From Westiellopsis prolifica IICB1 (GTDB taxonomy: Bacteria; Cyanobacteriota; Cyanobacteriia; Cyanobacteriales; Nostocaceae): a stretch of DNA of 44,252 nt. The translations under genes were made by a program, and so were the position numbers. Below, in pieces: positions 35,840 through 44,252 of the stretch. Numbering within the stretch: position 1 is the stretch's first letter; each line of letters begins with the position of its first letter. The notes beneath the pieces were generated by a model. The model was not told the DNA's origin. It made no database searches and saw only the letters and a program-made list of their open reading frames with translations. The stretch lies in NCBI RefSeq assembly GCF_004323185.1, contig NZ_NAPS01000002.1, positions 1,480,481 to 1,524,732 on the forward strand, in the 5' to 3' direction.

Positions 35840-38800
35840 CTATCGGTACAACCAAACACGCAACAACGACAGTAATTGTTCTGTGTCAACAGGTTTGGTA
35901 ATATAGTCGGATGCACCAGCTTCAATACATTTTTCGCGATCGCCTTGCATGGCTTTGGCAGTCAGAGCAATAATTGGTAGAGATTTGAAATTAGGATTAG
36001 CGCGGATGCGTCGGGTAGTTTCGTAACCATCCATTCCAGGCATCATTACATCCATCAAGATAGCATTAACATCGGGGTTATTTTCTAAAACGGTAATACC
36101 ATCATTACCATTTTCTGCATATAAAACTTGCATTTGATAACGCTCAAGCAAACTAGTTAAAGCAAAAATGTTGCGAACATCGTCATCTATAATTAAAACT
36201 TTTTTGCCTACTAGTAGGGTGTCAGAAGTTTGTAATTGTTCCAGAATTTGGCGTTTAGGTGCGGGTAAATTAGCTTGAACACGGTGCAAGAATAAAGCAG
36301 TTTCATCTAAAAGACGTTCTGGCGATCGCACATCTTTGATAATTACTGTCTCTGCGATCCGTCGCAGTTGTGTATCTTCGCTTCTGGTTAATTCCCTTGC
36401 TGTGTACACAATAATGGGTAGTGTTTCACCCTTTGGTTGTTGTTTGATTTGTTCAATTAATTCAAAACCACTCATATCTGGTAGTCCTAAATCTAAGACT
36501 ACACAATCAAATTGCTCTTTGGCGATCGCAGATAATGCTTCACCACCAGTACTGACAGCAGTAGTTGCAACGTCACCGTTACCAATTAATGCTACAAGAC
36601 TTTTACGTTGATTTTCATTGTCTTCTACAATCAGCAAGTTTTTGACTGGTCGTTCCACAAAACCTTTGATTTTAGTTAGTGATTGGTGTAGCGTTTCGCT
36701 GCTGATGGGTTTTTGCAAATAAGCGATCGCACCTTGTTGTAAACTGCGCTGTTTTCCTTCTTCAATAGTCATCACATGTACGGGAATGTGGCGAGTATTT
36801 CCATCATGTTTGAGTCGATCTAGTACTGTCCAACCATCAATTCCTGGTAAATGAATGTCTAACAAAATTGCTGTCGGTTGATATTCCTGTGCTAAGGCTA
36901 AACCAGTATTACCACTGTGAGCAAGGATACCTTTAAAATCACATTGCCGTGCCATATCTAAAAGTATACGGGCAAACTTGGTGTCATCTTCCACAATTAA
37001 CAGTGTGCGATCGCCCGGTTGAATATTGTCTCTGTCGTCAATCACAAGAGAGGGGGGAGTAATGTAGAGACGCGATTCATCGCGTCTGGAAGTGTGGGGA
37101 GTAATGTAGAGACGCGATTCATCGCGTCTGGAAGTGTGGGGAGAGAAATTACTTCCTCGTCCCCCATGTCCCCCATGTCCCCCATGTCCCCCGTGTCCTC
37201 CATCTCCCCCTTCTTCCCCTACTCTATTTACTTGGGGTAAATACAACGTAAACGTGCTACCTTGATCAGGCTGACTAACTAATTTAATTTCCCCATCAAA
37301 CAAACGAGTAATTTCTCGACTGATAGATAAACCTAAACCTGTACCGCCAAATTTACGACTAGTAGTACCGTCTGCTTGTTGGAATGCTTCAAAAATGATT
37401 TTTTGTTTTTCAGGAGCGATACCAATACCTGTATCTTTGACTGCAAAACTGATAACTGTTTCGGCTTGATTTAATGTTTGACGAGCAATACTCCAACCCT
37501 GTTTTGCTACAAATATTTTTAAGTTGACTTCACCTTTTTCTGTGAATTTAAAAGCGTTAGAAAGTAGATTTTTAAGGATTTGTTGCAGTCGTTTAACATC
37601 GGTGTAAATTGTCGATGGTAATTCTGGGTCTAATTCAATTGTAAAATTTAAGCCTTTGTCAATTGCCACTTGTCTAAAAGTACGTTCTAATGGTTCGCAT
37701 AATTCATAAAATGGTAGGTGAACCATATTAATAGACATGGTTCCTGATTCAATTTTGGCTAAGTCGAGAATGTCATTGATTAATGATAATAAATCGTTGC
37801 CTGAAGAGTAAATTGTTTGGCTATATTCGATTTGTTTATGACTGAGATTACCTTCAACATTGTCTGCGAGCATTTTTGCTAGAATTAACAAGCTGTTAAG
37901 TGGTGTTCGCAATTCATGGGACATATTTGCCAGAAACTCAGACTTGTATTTAGAAGACAGTGCTAGTTGTTCGGCTTTTTCTTCTAATGATATTCTGGCG
38001 TGTTCGATTTCGTTATTTTTGCGTTCTACTTCTTTATTTTTATTAGATAATAATTCGGCTTTTTCTTCTAGTTCAGCATTAAGTTGTTGTAATTCCTCGT
38101 TCGATTCCTCTAATTCTTGTTGCTGCTGTCTTAAAAGTTCCTCTGACGTTTGTAACTCTTGAGACTGTTGTTCTAAACGTTGATTTTTTTGTGTGAGTTC
38201 TTGTTGCTGAAGTTGCAATCTTTGGGCTAATTCTTGAGATTCTTTTAAAAGCTCTTGAGTGCGAATATCAGCATTAATAGCATTTAACACTATACCAATA
38301 ATTTCACTAACTTGATCTAAAAAAGTGAGATGAATTTCACTAAATTTTTGAAATGAGGCTAATTCCATAACTGCGATTACCTGATTTTCAAACAATACAG
38401 GCAATACAATAATATTTAAGGGTTTGGCATCTCCTAATCCAGAACTAATACGAATATAGTCACTTGGTACATCTGTAAGTAAAATTTTTTGTTTTTCTAG
38501 GGCGCATTGTCCCACCAATCCTTCACCCAAACGGAATCTATTTGATAAGCTTTTACGTTCTTGGTATGCATAACTACTCAATAGTTTAAACACAGGCTGC
38601 TCATTTTCCCAGTCCATCAAATAAAAAACACCCTGTTGTGCGCCTACCAGTGGTGCAAGTTCTGCAAGAATCATTCTTGCAACATTTTGTAAATTTCTTT
38701 GCCCTTGCAGCATCTGACTAAATTTGGCAAGGTTAGACTTGAGCCAGTTTTGTTCATTATTTCTGAGAGTTGTTTCGCGGAGATTCGCAATCAGCTGATT

Positions 38801-39550
38801 AAATGTTTGTGCTAGTATTCCTATTTCATCCCTGCGTTTACTAGCGGGTAAACTAACAGATAAATCTCCCTCTGCTAATTTTTCTGTAGCTTGAGAGATT
38901 TCTCCGAGTGGTTGAGAAATATTTCGGGTGAGATAAACACCAATTAAAGTTAATAATAAAAAAGCCAGAGAAATACCATAGATAATAGTATCAGTTGCTT
39001 CCTGAGCAGCAATTTGAGTCTTGTCAGTACGCTTTTTTAAAAGTCGAACTTCTTCAGCTTCCATCTCTGTGACTATGCGACGGATTTTATCTAGCAAAAC
39101 CCTACCATTGTCTTGTAGTATCTGTTGTCTTGCTGAATCAAATCCTTGGGTTTCTCGTAAGTTAATTCTTCTTTTGACAATATCTTGGCGTTCGTCAATT
39201 GTTGCTTTTAAATTATCTAATCTATTTTGTTGAAGAGGATTATCAGAGGTTAAATTACGCAGATTATTAAGATTTTTTTCAACATTTGGTAATGCCTGAT
39301 TATAGAATCGCAAAGAGTTTTTGTCTCCAGTGATTATATAACCTCTTTGCCCTATTTCCATATCTTGAATATTATAAAGTAAATTATCTAATTCCCCAAT
39401 CACTTTATAGGTGTGAGCTTGCAACCGAGAGTTTTCAATTAAGTTGTTATTAGTGTGATATGAAATAAATCCGAGAGTTGCAAGAATTGATAAACCTAAA
39501 GCAAATCCAGCACCGATTTTTGTCCCGATTTTGAAATTATTATTTACCAT
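35840..39550 (-). CDS. CHASE3-HAMP-GAF hybrid histidine kinase with three receivers
   Basis: This is a 1236-residue membrane kinase. TM1 is ~12-32. A CHASE3 sensor domain (~40-185; [13 protein letters not shown]) is followed by TM2 (~190-208), HAMP (~205-260), GAF (~285-430), a Glu/Gln-rich coiled coil (~430-530), HisKA with H545 ([18 protein letters not shown]), HATPase ([31 protein letters not shown]), then three receivers ([42 protein letters not shown]...[13 protein letters not shown]). Between HATPase and the first receiver is a repeat-made linker (~37040-37215): a GGH-type tripeptide run and two copies of a 14-residue unit containing [10 protein letters not shown]. It is closely related to the gene upstream (40404-44252), which suggests duplication. 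ATG 39550 is well placed. Confidence 0.95.
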   Translation of the reverse strand: MVNNNFKIGTKIGAGFALGLSILATLGFISYHTNNNLIENSRLQAHTYKVIGELDNLLYNIQDMEIGQRGYIITGDKNSLRFYNQALPNVEKNLNNLRNLTSDNPLQQNRLDNLKATIDERQDIVKRRINLRETQGFDSARQQILQDNGRVLLDKIRRIVTEMEAEEVRLLKKRTDKTQIAAQEATDTIIYGISLAFLLLTLIGVYLTRNISQPLGEISQATEKLAEGDLSVSLPASKRRDEIGILAQTFNQLIANLRETTLRNNEQNWLKSNLAKFSQMLQGQRNLQNVARMILAELAPLVGAQQGVFYLMDWENEQPVFKLLSSYAYQERKSLSNRFRLGEGLVGQCALEKQKILLTDVPSDYIRISSGLGDAKPLNIIVLPVLFENQVIAVMELASFQKFSEIHLTFLDQVSEIIGIVLNAINADIRTQELLKESQELAQRLQLQQQELTQKNQRLEQQSQELQTSEELLRQQQQELEESNEELQQLNAELEEKAELLSNKNKEVERKNNEIEHARISLEEKAEQLALSSKYKSEFLANMSHELRTPLNSLLILAKMLADNVEGNLSHKQIEYSQTIYSSGNDLLSLINDILDLAKIESGTMSINMVHLPFYELCEPLERTFRQVAIDKGLNFTIELDPELPSTIYTDVKRLQQILKNLLSNAFKFTEKGEVNLKIFVAKQGWSIARQTLNQAETVISFAVKDTGIGIAPEKQKIIFEAFQQADGTTSRKFGGTGLGLSISREITRLFDGEIKLVSQPDQGSTFTLYLPQVNRVGEEGGDGGHGGHGGHGGHGGRGSNFSPHTSRRDESRLYITPHTSRRDESRLYITPPSLVIDDRDNIQPGDRTLLIVEDDTKFARILLDMARQCDFKGILAHSGNTGLALAQEYQPTAILLDIHLPGIDGWTVLDRLKHDGNTRHIPVHVMTIEEGKQRSLQQGAIAYLQKPISSETLHQSLTKIKGFVERPVKNLLIVEDNENQRKSLVALIGNGDVATTAVSTGGEALSAIAKEQFDCVVLDLGLPDMSGFELIEQIKQQPKGETLPIIVYTARELTRSEDTQLRRIAETVIIKDVRSPERLLDETALFLHRVQANLPAPKRQILEQLQTSDTLLVGKKVLIIDDDVRNIFALTSLLERYQMQVLYAENGNDGITVLENNPDVNAILMDVMMPGMDGYETTRRIRANPNFKSLPIIALTAKAMQGDREKCIEAGASDYITKPVDTEQLLSLLRVWLYR
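37058..37141. repeat. In-frame tandem 42-bp duplication carrying the 20-bp palindrome
   Basis: The units 37058-37099 and 37100-37141 are identical. Each contains AGACGCGATTCATCGCGTCT (37068-37087 and 37110-37129). Forty-two bases equal 14 codons, so the kinase frame is kept. Confidence 0.85.
37160..37215. repeat. 9-bp tandem repeats (CCCCCATGT) inside the kinase linker
   Basis: CCCCCATGT is repeated about four times with variants, then CTCCATCTC and CCCCTTCTT. On the coding strand it encodes Gly-Gly-His tripeptides. The 9-base period means gain or loss of units keeps the frame. Confidence 0.8.
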
Positions 39551-39652
39551 TTTGAATTGATTAGATCAATCAATTTATATTATCGCTTAAATATTTATAT
39601 TATTCGCTCGTGTCGGTAATGGTTAATATTAGGTTTGCTTGATTAATTATAA

Positions 39653-40039
39653 TTCCCAAATCAAAGACTCGACGACGAGTATCAAAGACTCGACGATGAG
39701 TATCAAAGACTCGACGACGAGTATCAAAGACTCGTTGACGAGGTTCAAAGACTCGTTGACGAGGTTCAAAGACTCGTTGATGAGTATCAAAGACTCGACG
39801 ATGAGTATCAAAGACTCGACGACGAGTATCAAAGACTCGACGACGAGTATCAAAGACTCGACGACGAGTATCAAACACTCGACGACGAGTATCAAACACT
39901 CGTTGACGAGTATCAAACACGTGCAGCTGCTTATTTACCCTTATCCCAGTTTCCCTGGTACAGTGTACCAATTTTACTAGCAATGGCGATCGCTCTTTCT
40001 CTGTGGGGTGCGCGTCTATTTTCTCGTCAACAGGATTAA
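39653..40039 (+). pseudogene. Open frame without start: coiled-coil heptads and C-terminal membrane helix
   Basis: The plus-strand frame is open from a stop at 39650-39652 to TAA 40037-40039 but contains no ATG, GTG or TTG. The twelve 21-bp repeats read as heptads LDDEYQR / LVDEYQT, suited to a coiled coil. Continuing in the same frame, 39920-40036 encode RAAAYLPLSQFPWYSVPILL and AMAIALSLWGARLFSRQQD, a plausible membrane anchor with a basic tail at a natural C-terminus. I read it as the 3' remnant of a membrane protein gene. The parent family is not recognised. Confidence 0.5.
39668..39919. repeat. 21-bp tandem repeat array, block 1 (12 units)
   Basis: There are twelve head-to-tail units of CTCGACGACGAG followed by TATCAAAGA, with variants CTCGTTGACGAG, CTCGACGATGAG and TATCAAACA. 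Each unit has a CTCG/CGAG inverted pair around four bases. There are no spacers between units. Confidence 0.9.
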
Positions 40040-40042
40040 CAT

Positions 40043-40189
40043 CTCGACGACGGAGTTCAAAGACTCGACGACGGAGTTCAAAGACTCGACGACGGAGTTC
40101 AAAGACTCGACGACGAGTATCAAACACTCGTTGACGAGTATCAAACACTCGTTGACGAGTATCAAACACTCGACGACGAGTATCATATC
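40043..40189. repeat. 21-bp tandem repeat array, block 2 (7 units)
   Basis: Three units of CTCGACGACGGAG plus TTCAAAGA are followed by four of CTCGACGACGAG or CTCGTTGACGAG plus TATCAAACA, the last decaying at its end. The block starts three bases after the stop codon of the open frame above, so the array extends beyond any protein it might encode. Confidence 0.88.
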
Positions 40190-40227
40190 AAGTTCGGATA
40201 ATTAGTTATACTTTCCACAGTCATTGC

Positions 40228-40299
40228 ACCCCACCCCTTAATCCCTTCCCCGCTTGCGCTTAGGGGAGGTTTTGACGTTAGACAAAACCGGGGTGGGGT
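40228..40299. repeat. 72-bp hairpin-ended repeat (ACCCCACCCC ... GGGGTGGGGT)
   Basis: Perfect 10-bp inverted ends at 40228-40237 and 40290-40299 enclose CCTTCCCCGC...GGGGAGG and a GTTTTGACG...GACAAAAC pair, which could fold further. It lies inside the right part of the larger cassette and looks like a separate small repeat family. Confidence 0.6.
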
Positions 40300-40403
40300 T
40301 CATTGGGAATTATAAGTAATCAAGCAAACCTGATATAACTAGCAACACAAGTGTTCAACCGGACATGATATGAGTCCACTGATAACTGATAACTGATAAC
40401 TGT

Positions 40404-43400
40404 TTACTGATATAACCAGACACGCAATAGTGAAAGCAATTGTTCAATATCAACAGGTTTGGTAATATAATCAGATGCGCCAGCTTCGATACATTTTTCG
40501 CGATCGCCTTGCATGGCTTTAGCAGTCAGAGCAATAATTGGCAAAGATTTAAATTTCGGATTGGCGCGGATGTGGCGAGTGGTTTCATAACCATCCATTT
40601 CTGGCATCATCACATCCATCAAGACAACATTAATATCGGGATTCTCTTGTAAAACTTCTATGCCATCATTACCATTTTCTGCATACAAAATTTGCATTTG
40701 ATAACGTTCTAGCATACTAGTTAAAGCAAAGATATTGCGAACATCATCATCGACGATTAGAACTTTTTTACCTGCAAGTTGAAAGTCAGAGTTTTGTAAT
40801 TGTTCGAGCATTTGACGTTTGGGTGCTGGTAAATTCGCTTGGATACGATGCAAGAATAAAGCAGTTTCATCTAAAAGACGTTCTGGCGATCGCACGTCTT
40901 TCACGATAATTGTTTCTGCGATCCGTCGCAATTGTACATCTTCACTTCTACTTAATTCTCTGGCAGTATAGACAATGATCGGCAATGCTTCGCCATGTGG
41001 AGATTGCTTGATTTGTTCAATTAATTCAAAACCATTCATATCTGGTAATCCTAAATCCAGAACTACACAATCAAACTCACCATTTTGTATGGCTTGTAAT
41101 GCTTCACTACCAGTACTGACAGCAGTAGTTGCAACGTCTGTATTTCCAATTAATTCCACAATACTCAGGCGTTGATTTTCATCATCCTCCACAACTAGCA
41201 AATTCTTCACTCGCCTTTCTACAAAACCTTTAATTTTAGTGATTGCTTGGTGTAAAGCTTCGCTGCTGATGGGTTTTTGCAAATAAGCGATCGCACCTTG
41301 TTGCAAACTCCGCTGTTTTCCTTCTTCGACTGTCATCACATGTACAGGAATATGGCGAGTATTTCCATCATGTTTGAGGCGATCTAGTACCCCCCAACCA
41401 TCCATTCCTGGGAGCCGAATATCTAAGATGATCGCCGAAGGTTGGTATTCTTTAGCTAATGCTAAACCTATGTTGCCACCGTGAGCAACAATTCCTTTAA
41501 ATTCATTCTGTCGCGCCATATCCAACAGAATTCGGGCAAATTTAATATCATCTTCCACTATTAATAGTGTGCGATCGCCCGGTTGAATATTGTCTCTGTC
41601 ATCAATAATCGGCGAGGAGAGGAGAGAGCTTGGAGTGGGGGGTGTGCTTGGAGTGGGGGGAGTAATGTAGAGACGCGATTCATCGCGTCTGGGGGTGTGG
41701 GAAGACAACAAAGAAAAATTGCTCCCTTGTCCCCCTTGTCCCCCATGTCCCCCATGTCCCTCATGTCCCCCATGTCCTCCTTGTCCCCCGTCTCCCCCGT
41801 CTCCCTCTCTACTCGGTTGCGGTAAATACAACGTAAACGTACTACCTGCACCCGGTTGACTAATTAGTTTAATTTCCCCGCCAAACAAACGAGAAATTTC
41901 TCGACTGATCGATAAACCTAAGCCAGTACCGCCAAATTTGCGACTAGTAGTACCGTCTGCTTGTTGGAATGCTTCAAAAATGATTTTTTGTTTTTCGGGG
42001 GCGATACCAATACCTGTATCCCTGACTGCAAAAGCGATTACTTTGTTAGCACGATTCAATGTTTCTTGGTCATAACTCCATCCCTGTTTGGCTACAAAGA
42101 TTTGCAAACTAACTTCGCCTCGTTCTGTAAACTTAAAGGCGTTTGCTAGGAGATTTTTCAGAATTTGTTGCAGCCGTTTGACATCAGTGTAAATTGTCGA
42201 TGGTAATTCTGAGTCTAATTCAATTGTGAAATTTAATCCTTTGTCTACTGCAACTTGTCTAAATATACGTTCTATCCGTTCGTGGAAATCTAATAATCGG
42301 ATCTGATCCATATTAATCGACATGGTTCCCGATTCGATTTTGGCTAAGTCGAGAATGTCATTAATTAAGGACAACAAATCGTTCCCCGCGGAGTAGATTG
42401 TCCGACTGTATTCGATTTGTTTATTGTTGAGATTTCCTTCAACATTGTCTGCTAACAACCTAGCCAAAATCAGCAAGCTGTTGAGTGGTGTCCGCAATTC
42501 GTGGGACATGTTCGCCAGAAATTCAGATTTATATTTAGAAGATAGGGCGAGTTGTTCGGCTTTTTCTTCTAAAGATAATCTGGCTTGTTCAATTTCGTTA
42601 TTTTTGCGTTCTACTTCTTTGTTTTGGACAGCTAATAATTCTGCTTTTTCTTCAAGTTCGGCGTTGGTTTTTTGTAATTCTTCTTGCTGTTTCTTGAGTA
42701 AATCTTCAGAAGCTTTGAGGGTTTGGGCTTGTTGTTCCAGGCGTTTGTTCGTTTCTCGCAATTCATTTTGCTGACTTTGCAATTCCTCAGCTAAAGACTG
42801 GGATTGTTTGAGTAACTCTTCAGTACGCATACTTGCAGCGATGGTGTTCAACACGATCGCAATACTTTCGGTGAGTTGGTCAAAAAACGTCAGATGAATT
42901 TCGCTAAACCGATGGAAAGAAGCCAGTTCAATCACCGCTGTCACCTGGCCTTCAAATAGTACAGGTAAAACTACATCATTGACTGGGTTTGCTTCACCCA
43001 AGCCGGAACTAATTTTGATATAGTCGTGCGGGACTTCTGTGAGCAAAATCCGTTCTTTTTCTAAAGCGCATTGTCCAACTAAACCTTCACCCAAGTGGAA
43101 GCGGTTGGCTAGATGTTTGCGTTCCCGATAGGCGTAACTACTCAGTAGTTTCAAATACAAATTATTATCTGTATTTTCCATGATATAGAAGACGCCGTGG
43201 GCAGCCCCTACTAAGGGCGCCAACTCTCGTAGTATCAGTTTTGACACGGTTTCCAAGTCGCGCTGACCTTGCAACATCCGGGTAAACTTAGCCAGGTTGG
43301 TTTTTAACCAGTCTTGTTCAGTGTTTTTCTGCGTTGTTTCGCGCAGATTGGCAATCATTTGGTTAATGTTGTCTTTGAGGATGGCAACTTCACCTAATGC

Positions 43401-44252
43401 TTCCACAGAAATAGACCGGGTTAAATCACCTTTAGTCACCGCAGTTGCAACTTCTGCGATCGCTCGTAGCTGAGTAGTCAGTGTCGCAGCTAGTTCATTC
43501 ACATTATCAGTCAAATCTTTCCACGTACCAGCCGCTCCCGGTACTTTCGCTTGTCCGCCTAATTTCCCTTCAATCCCCACTTCCCGCGCCACTGTGGTTA
43601 CTTGGTTCGCAAAGGTCGCTAGGGTATCAATCATCTCATTGATTGTCTCTGCCAAAGCTTCTATTTCACCTTTGGCGTCTAGCATTAATTTCCGCTTTAA
43701 GTCACCATTGGCAACAGCCGTCACAACTCTGGCAATTCCCCGTACCTGTGCCGTCAAGTTACTCGCCATCGAGTTGACATTATCGGTTAAATCTTTCCAA
43801 GTCCCAGCCACACCTTTGACCTGAGCTTGACCGCCGAGTTTTCCTTCGGTTCCCACTTCCCGTGCAACTCGTGTAACTTCGGATGCAAATGAACTCAGTT
43901 GATCCACCATGACATTAATGGTGTTTTTCAAATCTAAAATTTCGCCCCTAACATCAACGGTGATTTTCTTGGAAAGATCACCATTTGCTACCGCCTTTGT
44001 CACCTCGGCAATATTTCTTACCTGGGCTGTTAAGTTGCCTGCCATCGAGTTTACATTATCTGTTAAATCTTTCCAAGTACCACCCACACCTTTAACGTAA
44101 GCTTGGACACCGAGTTTACCTTCGGTTCCCACTTCTCTCGCCACCCGTGTAACTTCTGATGCAAAGGAATTAAGTTGATCTACCATCACGTTAATGGTGT
44201 TTTTCAACTCTAAAATTTCGCCTTTCACATCAACGGTGATTTTCTTAGAAAG
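40404..44252 (-). CDS. Poly-HAMP hybrid histidine kinase with GAF and three receivers (5' end outside window)
   Basis: This gene is partial: its frame stays open to the right edge of the window, so the true start lies beyond it. From the edge inward there are at least four tandem HAMP modules of ~92 residues ([29 protein letters not shown]), a GAF domain ([17 protein letters not shown] to SIAIVLNTI), a long Glu/Gln coiled coil, HisKA ([18 protein letters not shown]), HATPase ([31 protein letters not shown]), and three receivers ([42 protein letters not shown]). Stacked HAMP modules are known from Nik1/Os-1-type osmosensing kinases. A Gly/His/Gln-rich linker with one [10 protein letters not shown] unit (~41600-41815) precedes the receivers. 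From GAF to the end it closely parallels the gene at 35840-39550. Confidence 0.94.
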   Translation of the reverse strand, partial: LSKKITVDVKGEILELKNTINVMVDQLNSFASEVTRVAREVGTEGKLGVQAYVKGVGGTWKDLTDNVNSMAGNLTAQVRNIAEVTKAVANGDLSKKITVDVRGEILDLKNTINVMVDQLSSFASEVTRVAREVGTEGKLGGQAQVKGVAGTWKDLTDNVNSMASNLTAQVRGIARVVTAVANGDLKRKLMLDAKGEIEALAETINEMIDTLATFANQVTTVAREVGIEGKLGGQAKVPGAAGTWKDLTDNVNELAATLTTQLRAIAEVATAVTKGDLTRSISVEALGEVAILKDNINQMIANLRETTQKNTEQDWLKTNLAKFTRMLQGQRDLETVSKLILRELAPLVGAAHGVFYIMENTDNNLYLKLLSSYAYRERKHLANRFHLGEGLVGQCALEKERILLTEVPHDYIKISSGLGEANPVNDVVLPVLFEGQVTAVIELASFHRFSEIHLTFFDQLTESIAIVLNTIAASMRTEELLKQSQSLAEELQSQQNELRETNKRLEQQAQTLKASEDLLKKQQEELQKTNAELEEKAELLAVQNKEVERKNNEIEQARLSLEEKAEQLALSSKYKSEFLANMSHELRTPLNSLLILARLLADNVEGNLNNKQIEYSRTIYSAGNDLLSLINDILDLAKIESGTMSINMDQIRLLDFHERIERIFRQVAVDKGLNFTIELDSELPSTIYTDVKRLQQILKNLLANAFKFTERGEVSLQIFVAKQGWSYDQETLNRANKVIAFAVRDTGIGIAPEKQKIIFEAFQQADGTTSRKFGGTGLGLSISREISRLFGGEIKLISQPGAGSTFTLYLPQPSREGDGGDGGQGGHGGHEGHGGHGGQGGQGSNFSLLSSHTPRRDESRLYITPPTPSTPPTPSSLLSSPIIDDRDNIQPGDRTLLIVEDDIKFARILLDMARQNEFKGIVAHGGNIGLALAKEYQPSAIILDIRLPGMDGWGVLDRLKHDGNTRHIPVHVMTVEEGKQRSLQQGAIAYLQKPISSEALHQAITKIKGFVERRVKNLLVVEDDENQRLSIVELIGNTDVATTAVSTGSEALQAIQNGEFDCVVLDLGLPDMNGFELIEQIKQSPHGEALPIIVYTARELSRSEDVQLRRIAETIIVKDVRSPERLLDETALFLHRIQANLPAPKRQMLEQLQNSDFQLAGKKVLIVDDDVRNIFALTSMLERYQMQILYAENGNDGIEVLQENPDINVVLMDVMMPEMDGYETTRHIRANPKFKSLPIIALTAKAMQGDREKCIEAGASDYITKPVDIEQLLSLLRVWLYQ
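41660..41815. repeat. In-frame palindrome and 9-bp C-rich tandem repeats inside the poly-HAMP kinase gene
   Basis: AGACGCGATTCATCGCGTCT at 41671-41690 is the same palindrome as in the neighbouring kinase, in one copy. It is followed by CCCCCTTGT / CCCCCATGT / CTCCCCCGT units (~41725-41808) that encode Gly-Gly-His/Gln/Asp tripeptides. To its left (~41620-41660) GGAGTGGGGGGTGTGCTT is partly duplicated. Confidence 0.8.

Larger units (their letters stand above)
39631..40331. mobile_element. ~700-bp cassette bounded by 29-bp terminal inverted repeats
   Basis: AGGTTTGCTTGATTAATTAT AATTCCCAA at 39631-39659 is matched in inverted orientation at 40303-40331 with a single difference in 29 bases. Between them lie two arrays of a 21-bp repeat, a 120-base unique segment encoding a protein tail, and a 72-bp hairpin-ended element. 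No transposase is present. It fills most of the gap between the two largest kinase genes. Confidence 0.65.

Noticed and set aside
39600-40169. Minus-strand ORF of 189 codons made of RVFDTRR-type repeats
   Set aside because: It is a by-product of the 21-bp repeat, which is open in several frames on both strands. It has no plausible start signal or unique domain and includes the inverted end of the cassette.
39668-40189. Possible CRISPR array
   Set aside because: The units are head-to-tail with no unique spacers, and no cas gene is nearby. It is a simple tandem repeat.

Overview
The window looks like a piece of a filamentous, probably heterocyst-forming (Nostocales) cyanobacterial chromosome. 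The octamer GCGATCGC (HIP1) and its near variants recur throughout. Intergenic regions carry the heptameric short tandem repeats and small palindromic repeats typical of Nostoc-like genomes. The genes include a photosystem I accumulation factor-like protein and very large multidomain hybrid histidine kinases. The species cannot be named from this evidence. There are no rRNA or tRNA genes, no CRISPR array and no intact transposase gene.

Layout. 0.1-3.7 kb holds ordinary genes: a secreted M23 peptidase, biotin ligase (birA) and, divergent from birA, a PgeF/laccase-domain protein. 3.8-6.8 kb holds an AraC-type regulator divergent from a short-chain dehydrogenase wrecked by an internal deletion, then an Old Yellow Enzyme reductase with an unusual substitution in its substrate-binding motif. 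6.9-9.4 kb holds rubrerythrin, preceded by a long inverted repeat, and an orphan sensor kinase; a small MITE-like element lies between them. 9.6-16.9 kb holds an RTX calcium-binding protein, then a four-gene locus on the same strand: two small exported proteins, a PapD-like chaperone, and a 1014-residue usher-like outer-membrane protein with two C-terminal carboxypeptidase-regulatory-like domains. I read this as a divergent chaperone-usher surface-fibre system, and it is the best candidate in the window for a little-described system. 17.2-23.0 kb holds a giant AAA-WD40-TPR protein, a thioredoxin-like thylakoid protein and a protein I do not recognise. 23.1-30.9 kb holds two GT4 glycosyltransferases, a repeat-littered 1.3-kb gap, a membrane-anchored beta-propeller protein and the NAD(P)H-hydrate repair enzyme. 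31.0-44.25 kb, all on the minus strand, is a small membrane protein followed by a signalling block: a hybrid kinase, CheB, CheR, a CHASE3 hybrid kinase and a poly-HAMP hybrid kinase that runs off the right edge.

How the genes may work together. In the pilus-like locus the chaperone would hold the two small proteins in the periplasm and pass them to the usher. Both small proteins end in an alternating strand resembling the donor-strand region of archaic (CsuA/spore-coat-U type) pilins. In the signalling block, CheR and CheB sit among hybrid kinases with no MCP, CheA or CheW in view, so their methylation target may be a kinase or another non-chemotaxis protein.

Repeats shape this window. A 20-bp palindrome (AGACGCGAT-NN-ATCGCGTCT) occurs in intergenic DNA, inside MITE-like elements, and in frame inside two kinase genes. 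A ~700-bp cassette with 29-bp terminal inverted repeats carries two arrays of a 21-bp repeat between the two largest kinases. A dispersed repeat also supplies the apparent N-terminus of CheB.
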